A stretch of DNA of 64,000 bases, taken from positions 1,240,001 to 1,304,000 of the forward strand of contig CAWBYY010000011.1 of NCBI GenBank assembly GCA_963793095.1, given 5' to 3'. A model generated the notes under the pieces. The model saw only the letters and a list, made by a program, of their open reading frames with translations. It did not search any database and was not told the origin of the DNA. Shown here in pieces: positions 34,709 to 43,092 of the stretch (position 1 is the first letter of the stretch; every line of letters begins with the position of its first letter). The DNA comes from CAVWDI01 sp963793095. GTDB taxonomy: Bacteria; Chloroflexota; Anaerolineae; Anaerolineales; UBA4823. The translations under genes were made by a program, and so were the position numbers.

Positions 34709-36304
34709 TTAATCCGCTGTGAGTTTGCTCCCCCACCAGTCATCATTTGGTTGCCAGTCAGGGGATAGGTAATTCAACCTGTCCTGCTCCAGCCTGGGCC
34801 AGAGTCCAGTCCTTATCTCCTCCTGCCTTTTCATGAACAGTTCCTCGTCATATTCCGGATCAGGAACGGGTATCCAGGCATCTACCTCCGCCAGCCAGGC
34901 TTTCAACCTGGAACTCATCCTCGCGGTTATCCCGGGATTCTCAGCCGAAACATCCCTGCGTTCACCCGGATCTGACGTCAGGTTGTACAGCTCATCAAGA
35001 CCGTCTTCCCAATAATGTATCAATTTCCATTCTCCTTCCCGGATGATGGAAGAAGGATCACCTCCCTGGTTCCCATAATGAGGATAATGCCAGTACAGAG
35101 GCCTTTCCGGAATACTGCCCCCGGTCAAAAGCGGCACCAGGCTTACCCCGTCGATATGCTGGTCCGGTCTCGGTCCGGCCCCGACCAGTTCCAGCAGGGT
35201 GGGATAAAAATCTGTCCCCGTTACAGGTACATCGCATATTGAACCCGGATCACCCAGCCATGGTACCTTGACAAAATAGGGCTCCCGTATCCCTCCTTCC
35301 CACTGGTAACCTTTCCCTCCCCGCAAGGGCAGGTTGGATGTGGAGAAATTATCTCCCGATGAGACACCCCCGTTGTCAGAAGTAAAAATAACAATGGTAT
35401 TGTCTTCCAGTCCGAGTTCCTCCAGGCAATCCAGGACCAGTCCCACAGCCTCATCCATGGTTTCCATCAATCCACCATAAATGGGATTATCCTGGACCTG
35501 GCGGATGGGAAGCCTCCGTTCCATGATATACCCCGACTCCTTAATTCCCTGTTCCTCTGCCTTTTGCCTGTATTTATCCCATTTTTCCTCTGTGGTCTGG
35601 ATGGGAGCGTGAACCGCATAAAAGGACAGGTATGCAAAAAATGAAGTGTCTTTGTTTTCCCTGATAAACTGAACGGTCTCCCTGGCCAGCCGCATGGATA
35701 AATTCTCACCTGGCTCTCCATCTTCGAGTTTGGGATTCTTATAGGGTGAAAAAAATCCACCCCGTGGTGATCCGGATTCAAAACCTCCCTTGTTGAAATC
35801 AAATCCATGATCTTCGGGGTAAGAACCTTCGGACCCCAGATGCCATTTGCCTGCAAAAAAGGTCAAATAACCCGCTTCTTTCATTGCCTCCGGAAGGGTA
35901 GTGAAGGCATGGGGCAGGTTATGCAGATAGTCCGCCGGCAGAAGCCTGGTATAACGATTATTTTCCCTCCACTCTGTTCCGGACCTGGCCCCGATATAGT
36001 CAGTAATTCCGTGTCGTCCCGGGAACTGGCCGGACATGATGCTGGCCCTGGATGGACTGCAAACCTGGCATGTGGCATGTCCGTCTGTAAAGATCATACC
36101 CTCCAGTCCAATCCTGTCAATATTGGGTGTTTCATAAAATTCACTGCCCATACAGCTCAGGTCATGATATCCCAGGTCATCAGCCAGGATAAACAGGATG
36201 TTGGGTTTCTTTGGAGCTTCTTTTTGCTGGCAGGAGACCATCATGCCAATACAAACCAGGAGAACCATGGCAATGGGTCTTGACATTTTACCGTTACTTA
36301 GCAT
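34709..36304 (-). CDS. Sulfatase (arylsulfatase A-like, S1_16-like)
   Basis: A lipoprotein sulfatase of about 531 residues. Both 36304 (MLSNGK) and 36286 (MSRPIA) are possible starts; either gives a signal with lipobox MVSC. NILFILADDLGYHDLSCMGS begins the core. The formylglycine motif is CSPSR (Cys82), with FAGKWHLG and FTSDNGG completing the active site and LRGGKGYQWEGGIREP following. It has a long C-terminal tail (VPDPEYDEELFMKRQEE) typical of some exo-sulfatases. Its position directly after the GH78 gene suggests action on sulfated rhamnosides, which is inference. Confidence 0.9.
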   Translation of the reverse strand: MLSNGKMSRPIAMVLLVCIGMMVSCQQKEAPKKPNILFILADDLGYHDLSCMGSEFYETPNIDRIGLEGMIFTDGHATCQVCSPSRASIMSGQFPGRHGITDYIGARSGTEWRENNRYTRLLPADYLHNLPHAFTTLPEAMKEAGYLTFFAGKWHLGSEGSYPEDHGFDFNKGGFESGSPRGGFFSPYKNPKLEDGEPGENLSMRLARETVQFIRENKDTSFFAYLSFYAVHAPIQTTEEKWDKYRQKAEEQGIKESGYIMERRLPIRQVQDNPIYGGLMETMDEAVGLVLDCLEELGLEDNTIVIFTSDNGGVSSGDNFSTSNLPLRGGKGYQWEGGIREPYFVKVPWLGDPGSICDVPVTGTDFYPTLLELVGAGPRPDQHIDGVSLVPLLTGGSIPERPLYWHYPHYGNQGGDPSSIIREGEWKLIHYWEDGLDELYNLTSDPGERRDVSAENPGITARMSSRLKAWLAEVDAWIPVPDPEYDEELFMKRQEEIRTGLWPRLEQDRLNYLSPDWQPNDDWWGSKLTAD

Positions 36305-36363
36305 TTTCTTGATTTTAAAATTATCTGTAAGGAAGTATAAATTTACAGAAGGTATTTGGTTAA

Positions 36364-39132
36364 TCAAATTTCAACCAGGTATTCACCCGGACCATATTCC
36401 CCGATCAGGCTGAAACCACCCTCCTCCCGTTTGACATCCACTGCCTCACCGTTCAATAGGACCGTTGTCTCAAGTCCATAGGTGGGAACATGTATTATGC
36501 CCCTGCTGTTCTCCGGGATGTGGATATGCCAGGTTAGCTTGCCTTCAAGGTTTTTCCATTTGCTGGCAATGGTTCCGAACCCTGATTCATAAGTAGCGGA
36601 AGCTGAGTCAAGCTGCCGTGTAAGATAGGGCCTGAACTCAATCAACTGGAAACCCGGTTGATCCATGACCGGTTTGATCCCGGCAATCCCTGAATAAAAC
36701 CATTCCTCAAAGCCGGCCTGCATGGGATGGCTGTGAGATCTCAGATAACTTCCCTCAGCGTAATTGTCGTTACATGGGAGAATCTCCCAGAGGGTTGTGA
36801 CATCATAATGCTCCCACATGAAGGCCAGGCTGTTCCGTCCGGTTTTTGTCAGCAGTCGGTATACCTCATCCTCGTACCCGTTTTCGGCAAGGACCTTGAA
36901 AACACGGGCCAATCCGAAGATGCCGGTATTCAGGAACCCGTCAAATTCCTCGTGGATATTCTTCACAATGGAATGGGCCACATCTTTCCTGTACTCCGCA
37001 GGTACGATGCCGATGTCAAGTGCCATGGCATCTGCGGTCTGGCTGCCAAAAGTATGGTTTCCCACATCCAGGAAATGACGGTTGAAATCGGCCTTCAATT
37101 GTTCAAGCATCCCGGCATAACGGGACTGATCTTCGGGCTTGCCCAGCAACGTTGACACCTGCACCATGATGCTGACGTCCAGGATATGGAAAGCGGTGGA
37201 ACTGACCGGAACAGGACAATCGATATTTCCATTCCCCCCCGGCGGACACCAGTCCCCCAACCCATGCGGAATGACCCCGTCCTCTTTTTTTCCCTGGATG
37301 TATTCCACCCAGATCCTCATATCGGGGTAAAAATTCTCCAAAATCATCCTGTCACCATAATAAATATACAGATACCATGGGATCTGAACCATGGCTGTTC
37401 CCCAGTCCGGTGAAGCCACCCCGCTGGTCCGCTTACCCGGTACGATCATGGTCGGAACGCCTGCAGGTTTTGTGACCATACTGCGGTCGTAAAAACTTTC
37501 CGAAAAATAAATTTCCTCTTTTTCTTCCCTGCCGGAAGAGCGCATATCGAACATGTATTTGGTAAAAAAGTGCTGGGCCCCGTAGTTGTAGATCATGGAC
37601 CGTATCATGGCATGGGCATCCCCGGTCCACCCACATTTCTCCCTGTGGGGGCAATCGGTCGGGATACTGTGGATGTTCCCGGTGATGGTCCATTTCGACA
37701 GCTCATGTAACCTGTTGATATTCTCTTCAGAACATTGGAAGCTGCCAGCTTCCGGAACGGATGAATAGATCACCATCCCTGTGAGGAGATCCTCAGCCGG
37801 CACCTGTTTTAGTCCCCGGACCTCCGCAAACCGGAAACCAAAATAGGTGAACCGTGGTTCCCATATTTCCTCAACCTTGCCTTTACAAATGTATTTCTGG
37901 GTCTGGATGACCTTTGTGGCAGTTAGCCCGGTGGTACGCGGATCGATGTTTCCCTCGGCATCCAGCACCTCTGTACATCGCACGGTGATTTCCTGTCCCC
38001 GCTCCCCCCTGATCCGTAACTTCAGCCACCCGGCCATGTTCTGTCCCATATCAAAAATATAGCTGCCATCACCCCTGTCAATGATCTGTTTCACAGCTAT
38101 CTGATCCATTACGCGGATGGGTTCCGCAAACTGTTCGTAGAGCATGGTTGGATGCACCTCCGGATGAAGTACCACCCGCCAGTCCGCCGACACCTCTCCG
38201 GGATTATTCCAGTTCCCTACCTCCAGCCGGGCATCATAGTGTTCCCCTCCATAAACATTGGAATAGGTAATGGGACCGGAAGTCCACTTCCAGCTATCAT
38301 CTGAGGAAATGACCTGCCTGGTCCCGTTCTTTTTATGGATCACAAGCTGGCAGATAAATACAGGCTGGCCGTATACCATGGGTGGGTATTCTGCCTGTCC
38401 CTTCCAGACCTGGTTCTGGTTGTACCAGCCATTGCCCAGCATCACACCCAGTACATTTTCCCCCTTCAGATCCCCTGGATCAATATCGTAAGCCGTGTAA
38501 TAGGTATAATCCTCATAATTCGTCTGCCCGGGATCCAGCACATTTTTACCGATCTTTTCTCCATTCAGGTAGGCTTCGTAATAGCCCGGGGCAGCGATGC
38601 AGAACCTGGCAGATTTGATAGTTGCTGCATCCGGGATCTCAAATACCTTACGGAAAATGGGCAGGGGCGCACCGGGGTCATAGTCATAGGTCAGCCAATC
38701 TGCGGACCAGTCAGCAGGATACTCCAGCGGTAACACAAAGCGAGCCGCCTCACTCCACGCCGACCGCTGATCATGCTGGTCCCATACCCTGACCCTGGCA
38801 AAGTATTGCTTTCCGTTTTCCAACTCGGGTCCATCATACCTGAACTGAATGGAATTGGAGGTTTTAAGTTTTTGAGAATCCCATATATTCCCCCTGCTCA
38901 GAACTATGATGTCCGGATCATCTGATACAGTGACCTGGCATGCCTGCTGTGTAAATCCATCGGGGCAGGCAGTGGTTTTCCAGGAGAAAACCGGATCATG
39001 GCTGATATTGCTGATAAAGGCAACATCAAGATCGCTGACCCTGCAGCTGGGTTGATCACAAGATATAACCGACATCAATACCCCTGCTATCAATGCCTCG
39101 GGGAGGGCTTTCCTGATAAATTTCTTTGTCAT
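36364..39132 (-). CDS. GH78 alpha-L-rhamnosidase
   Basis: A 922-residue lipoprotein. Starting at 39132 (MTKKFIRK) gives a signal with lipobox VISC; the longer frame to 39159 overlaps the previous gene. Domain order is a fibronectin-like N-terminal domain (PVFSWKT, ARVRVWDQ), a carbohydrate-binding jelly roll with YLNGEKIGKNVLDPGQTNYE, a beta-domain (FDMGQNMAGWLKL), the alpha/alpha catalytic barrel with TDCPHREKCGWTGDAHA, and a C-terminal beta-domain. The Asp, Glu, Asp catalytic spacing of GH78 is intact. It removes terminal alpha-L-rhamnose, and its length is typical. It is one of three rhamnosidase-family genes here. Confidence 0.95.
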   Translation of the reverse strand: MTKKFIRKALPEALIAGVLMSVISCDQPSCRVSDLDVAFISNISHDPVFSWKTTACPDGFTQQACQVTVSDDPDIIVLSRGNIWDSQKLKTSNSIQFRYDGPELENGKQYFARVRVWDQHDQRSAWSEAARFVLPLEYPADWSADWLTYDYDPGAPLPIFRKVFEIPDAATIKSARFCIAAPGYYEAYLNGEKIGKNVLDPGQTNYEDYTYYTAYDIDPGDLKGENVLGVMLGNGWYNQNQVWKGQAEYPPMVYGQPVFICQLVIHKKNGTRQVISSDDSWKWTSGPITYSNVYGGEHYDARLEVGNWNNPGEVSADWRVVLHPEVHPTMLYEQFAEPIRVMDQIAVKQIIDRGDGSYIFDMGQNMAGWLKLRIRGERGQEITVRCTEVLDAEGNIDPRTTGLTATKVIQTQKYICKGKVEEIWEPRFTYFGFRFAEVRGLKQVPAEDLLTGMVIYSSVPEAGSFQCSEENINRLHELSKWTITGNIHSIPTDCPHREKCGWTGDAHAMIRSMIYNYGAQHFFTKYMFDMRSSGREEKEEIYFSESFYDRSMVTKPAGVPTMIVPGKRTSGVASPDWGTAMVQIPWYLYIYYGDRMILENFYPDMRIWVEYIQGKKEDGVIPHGLGDWCPPGGNGNIDCPVPVSSTAFHILDVSIMVQVSTLLGKPEDQSRYAGMLEQLKADFNRHFLDVGNHTFGSQTADAMALDIGIVPAEYRKDVAHSIVKNIHEEFDGFLNTGIFGLARVFKVLAENGYEDEVYRLLTKTGRNSLAFMWEHYDVTTLWEILPCNDNYAEGSYLRSHSHPMQAGFEEWFYSGIAGIKPVMDQPGFQLIEFRPYLTRQLDSASATYESGFGTIASKWKNLEGKLTWHIHIPENSRGIIHVPTYGLETTVLLNGEAVDVKREEGGFSLIGEYGPGEYLVEI

Positions 39133-39137
39133 AACGT

Positions 39138-40142
39138 TTAGGGTTTTGGCCAGTCCCATGATACCAGGTCATCACTCCATGCTATGCCAATGGAACAATT
39201 TGCCACAAATGTTTCAATTGAATCTTCTTTTCCGGGACCTTCCCCGTGATAAAACATAATATATTTTCCAAAATCTCCATCCTGACGCAGATCCAGCACA
39301 ACTCCTGCGGTCAGGCGCCGCTCTGCCCAGGGCCATTCCCCCTGCCCCAGTGTGATCAATTCACCCAAATCTCTCCAGCTGACCAGATCAGGGGATCGCT
39401 TCACACCGATCCCGTTCCGGGGAGAGTGAAAAAGCAGGTATTCATCCTGATCTATCATCACACAGACATTCTCCCCACTTTGAGTCCGGCCGGCAAAGGT
39501 CCAGTTTTCCAGGTCATGGGACCAGGAATAACTGACCCCGTTCTGCTTATAAAAGCACCACCACTTGCCAGGTTCATCCTTGTCCTCAACCAGGTATGGA
39601 TCTATCATTCTGCCCATGTCTGCCCGGGCAACATCATTCCCCTTCACCTTCAGAAGCTCCGGTTCTCCCCACCTTTCCAAATCCTGGCTGCGCATGATCC
39701 ATATCCTGGAATCGCCGGTCCCATAACGAAGCTTACCACTGCTGCGGGTATATCCGGGGATGGGATAGGTCTGCAGGCAAAGGATCCACTCGTCTCCAAA
39801 CCGGACCACGTTACCCGGACTGGAAAAATTCAGGTTTTGATCCCTGGGGGTAATTCTCCTGGGCTGTGACCAATGCATTAAATCCTGAGATTTGCTCAGG
39901 GCAGTATACCAGCATATTGAGTCTTCCGGTTCAGTTTCCGTGAGCGTAAAAAACAAATAAAATGTTTTCCCATGGTACAGTACGGCCGGATCACGGTAAG
40001 CCAGGCTGTCATTTCCCTGAAGAAGAATGGGTGATTTCAGTTGCAAGAGCGGCTCCACTGCAGGCAGGCATCCAAATAACGCCACGACTGAGAACAGGAC
40101 TATGATGTAAATTGGCCCGGACTTGTTAAGGTATGCCTTCAT
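39138..40142 (-). CDS. GH43-like five-bladed beta-propeller lipoprotein
   Basis: A 334-residue lipoprotein (lipobox LFGC) with the five-bladed propeller repeats of GH32/43/117-type enzymes: YRDPAVLYHGKTFYLFF, then SKSQDLMHW, RSQDLERW, SHDLENW, RSPDLVSW and SDDLVSW closing the blades. The Asp in YRDPAV and the Asp in GRMIDPYLVED are candidates for catalytic acids. It could be an alpha-L-arabinofuranosidase, a beta-xylosidase or an exo-acting enzyme on algal oligosaccharides. It overlaps the GH2 gene by 17 bases and leaves 5 bases to the GH78 gene. Confidence 0.78.
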   Translation of the reverse strand: MKAYLNKSGPIYIIVLFSVVALFGCLPAVEPLLQLKSPILLQGNDSLAYRDPAVLYHGKTFYLFFTLTETEPEDSICWYTALSKSQDLMHWSQPRRITPRDQNLNFSSPGNVVRFGDEWILCLQTYPIPGYTRSSGKLRYGTGDSRIWIMRSQDLERWGEPELLKVKGNDVARADMGRMIDPYLVEDKDEPGKWWCFYKQNGVSYSWSHDLENWTFAGRTQSGENVCVMIDQDEYLLFHSPRNGIGVKRSPDLVSWRDLGELITLGQGEWPWAERRLTAGVVLDLRQDGDFGKYIMFYHGEGPGKEDSIETFVANCSIGIAWSDDLVSWDWPKP

Positions 40143-43092
40143 AACTTATGATTGTAATGCCGTGATACTGCCCCGGAAGGCTTATCAATTTCATATAGTT
40201 TCCCCACATCAGGTCCGGGTAATCCCAGAGATCATTGATTATAAGCATATTATCATTCCCCACCCGGTCGAATCTGCAGGCCTGTGTCCCGGTACCATGA
40301 ACCGAAATGCCTCTCCCGCTGTCCGTATGCAGACTGAATGAATATATATTTTCTTTGAGGGACCGGGCCGAATTTGAATACGCCAATTGCTTTTCCGGAC
40401 CAAAATAGTAGAATCCTTTGGTATCATATATCCACTCATGACCGGGTTTTTCCCGGTAGGTCATCGGGGGACTAAAAGTCAGGTCTGCACTGCCCACAGG
40501 ATGCCCGAGATCTGATTCGGGGTAAGCAGTAAAGTATGCTTTTCTGTCCCATGAAACCTCCCTGAACGCATCTCCGGCCACAAAATAAATACCCGCCTCC
40601 TGAACGGCTTTCCCTTCGGGCAGTCCCTCTAATTCGTATTCCACCTGCATGGTACCGTACCCATCGATCCTGATTACGATGGAGGCTTCAATATGGTCGT
40701 ACACTCCCCGCGTATATATGGTTGCTATCCCGTCTTTCAATTCATGGCGGACGGACATACACTTCCAGTTTTGAGCGAGGTCAATGATGGATTCAACTGA
40801 GCCATAGAACTTTTTTCCCGGGATAGACAGGTTTAGATGGGGACCGGATTTAATGAGTCCCACATCACCTGCTGCAAGATCCCGGATAAGGCCGTCGCTT
40901 TTGTCTATGGACAGGCTGAATCCCTTACCACTGATAACAATCCTGCCGGCTTCATCCTCAAGGGTAAGCTGACCCTTTTGCAAGGCAGGAATTTCTGACT
41001 CCCGCTCTCCAAGCCGGAGATTGTATTCATCCACCAGCATGTTGTCATCGAGATAGAAGGCGATATGGAGGCTGCTCCCCTCCTGCCAGTCCATGGCAGG
41101 AATTACCAGCTCCCCTTTTTTGTGTGGCTCCAGGTCCATCCTTGTTACATTTCCGGAATTGCCCTCATAGGACCAGGCAATCTTCAATTCATTGAAATTG
41201 GTATGGTCAAAACGGTTATGGACAGGTATTCGAAGCTCCTTGCCTGGCTCATGATCCCTGATGCTTTTTACCATTATCCTGGCCGGTGAATAGGCTTTTT
41301 TGGTCCCCCAGAACTCGGGCTTCTTCCTCCGCCATGTATCAATGATCCCCCATTCCCCGTATCCGACACAGGGACCTTCAAAATCCAGCACACCTTCGGA
41401 CCATCCCCACCAGTCGCGGAATCCATCCAGGGTATCAGGCAACATGAAGGTTTCGTCAATCATGCACCAGATCGCACCTCCGAGTCCGCCCTCAGCCTCG
41501 AACAGATTGTTCCACATACTGTCCAGACTCTGTCCCCAGAAATTGCGGACATTGGGGTCAGCCAGCAGGGTCGGTTTATTATAGCAGGCAACATGTGCCC
41601 ACTCATCAAAAAGCACCGGCATGGGGGCATACTCAAATTCCATTACCTTAAATCCATATTGCTCTATGTCGCCCCTCCAGCTGGGGTAATGAATACTGAG
41701 TATGTCATAGATCCTGAGGCTATCCGGTACCTGGCCCGGGTAAGAGAAGATGACGGGGCGTGTCGGGTCGGTATCTTTAATCCATTGATAGGACTTTAGA
41801 AAATTCATTCCATAAGCGTTTTCATTTCCTACCGACCAGATGATCACGGATGGATGGCTGCGATGGTTAATGACCATTTCCTCAAGCTGTGAAAGGTAGC
41901 GGTGGGTGAAACCGGGGTCATCCTGGCTGGTGCCTGTTGCCTGGTAATTTCCTGAACGGTGGGTATGGACAAAACACACGGCTGTTTCCACCTCCACATA
42001 AATACCATATTCATCACAATAGCGCAGGAAACTCTCCGAAGGCGGATAATGCGATGTGCGAATGAAATTCATATTGGCCTCTTTGGCCAGCTGTACATCC
42101 TCTCTGTCCAGTTCAGGCGTGGTCATCCGTCCCAGTAAAGGATGGATATCGTGCCGGTCTGCCCCCCGGAGTTTCACCGGTCTGCCATTCACCAACAGAC
42201 TGTTCCCTTCAACCTGCAATTCCCTGAAGCCTACCTTGTCCGTGCGGCTCATCACCCCTACATCTCCATCGGTGAGGGAAGTGACTAGGGTATAAAGATG
42301 GGGATGTTCGGCATCCCATTTAAGCGGATCCTCCAGGGCCAGGGAAATACTCCCTTTTTGAGGCAGGTCCAAATGGACGGTTTTTGCAACTGAACTATGT
42401 CCCGCATCAAACAACTCCACACATACACCTGCGTCTGAGGCACTGCTGAGCTCATAAAATAGCTTAAGTTCGGCATCCCGGTAGTCTCCGTCGAGCTCCG
42501 TTTCAAAATAAAACTTGCTGAAATGCAGCTCGGGTAAGGCCATCAGTTCCACATCCCGCAAAATCCCCCCGATCTGGTGTTTAGCATATCCGCTGGCATA
42601 AGAGATATCATCGATCCTGTCAATGATCTCAACAGTGAGGATGGCTTTTTCTCCGGGGGTAACATACTTGCTTATATCGCAGTCCCATTTTGTAAACCCT
42701 CCATAATGTTCTCTTATGAATTCTCCGTTCACCCATACCCTGGCATAACTGTATACCCCGTGGAAAACCAGGAAAACCTGTTTGCCGGTAAAATCTGCAG
42801 GTATGGGAAATTCCCGCTTATATACATATGGCTGGTCATGCCGGATGGCATATCCCTGCATCTGGCATTCTCCGGGGACAAGAATATCAGGCCATTGCTT
42901 AAAATCTGTTTCATTTTCCCAGAACGCTCCCGGCGGATCCATCGAGAATTTCCAGGTCCCGTTCAGTGAAATCACAGGCTCCACAATACCCTGCACCTGC
43001 ATGGATGGAAAAGTTGATGTATCGGAGCAGGTCGGGAGGGAAATCAGCAATACCAAGGCAATTGCCGGCAAAAAGGGGACTGCCTTTTTCAT
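40126..43092 (-). CDS. GH2 beta-glycosidase
   Basis: A 988-residue lipoprotein (lipobox LPTC). Domain order is a sugar-binding jelly roll (SLNGTWKF, then VWVNGEFIREHYGGFT), an Ig-like domain, and the TIM barrel (VGFRELQVEG, LRGADRHDIHPLLGR, FIRTSHYPPS). The acid/base is Glu424 in SVGNENAYG and the probable nucleophile is Glu497 in VLFDEWAH. About 400 C-terminal residues form beta-galactosidase-type small-chain domains. Activities in the family include beta-galactosidase, beta-glucuronidase and beta-mannosidase; beta-galactosidase-like architecture fits best. It is coupled by a 4-base overlap to the hydrolase gene before it. Confidence 0.92.
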   Translation of the reverse strand: MKKAVPFLPAIALVLLISLPTCSDTSTFPSMQVQGIVEPVISLNGTWKFSMDPPGAFWENETDFKQWPDILVPGECQMQGYAIRHDQPYVYKREFPIPADFTGKQVFLVFHGVYSYARVWVNGEFIREHYGGFTKWDCDISKYVTPGEKAILTVEIIDRIDDISYASGYAKHQIGGILRDVELMALPELHFSKFYFETELDGDYRDAELKLFYELSSASDAGVCVELFDAGHSSVAKTVHLDLPQKGSISLALEDPLKWDAEHPHLYTLVTSLTDGDVGVMSRTDKVGFRELQVEGNSLLVNGRPVKLRGADRHDIHPLLGRMTTPELDREDVQLAKEANMNFIRTSHYPPSESFLRYCDEYGIYVEVETAVCFVHTHRSGNYQATGTSQDDPGFTHRYLSQLEEMVINHRSHPSVIIWSVGNENAYGMNFLKSYQWIKDTDPTRPVIFSYPGQVPDSLRIYDILSIHYPSWRGDIEQYGFKVMEFEYAPMPVLFDEWAHVACYNKPTLLADPNVRNFWGQSLDSMWNNLFEAEGGLGGAIWCMIDETFMLPDTLDGFRDWWGWSEGVLDFEGPCVGYGEWGIIDTWRRKKPEFWGTKKAYSPARIMVKSIRDHEPGKELRIPVHNRFDHTNFNELKIAWSYEGNSGNVTRMDLEPHKKGELVIPAMDWQEGSSLHIAFYLDDNMLVDEYNLRLGERESEIPALQKGQLTLEDEAGRIVISGKGFSLSIDKSDGLIRDLAAGDVGLIKSGPHLNLSIPGKKFYGSVESIIDLAQNWKCMSVRHELKDGIATIYTRGVYDHIEASIVIRIDGYGTMQVEYELEGLPEGKAVQEAGIYFVAGDAFREVSWDRKAYFTAYPESDLGHPVGSADLTFSPPMTYREKPGHEWIYDTKGFYYFGPEKQLAYSNSARSLKENIYSFSLHTDSGRGISVHGTGTQACRFDRVGNDNMLIINDLWDYPDLMWGNYMKLISLPGQYHGITIISYEGIP

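Noticed and set aside
39246..39869. 207-codon frame opposite the GH43-like propeller
   Set aside because: The minus strand has regular propeller blade repeats, so the plus frame is a shadow.
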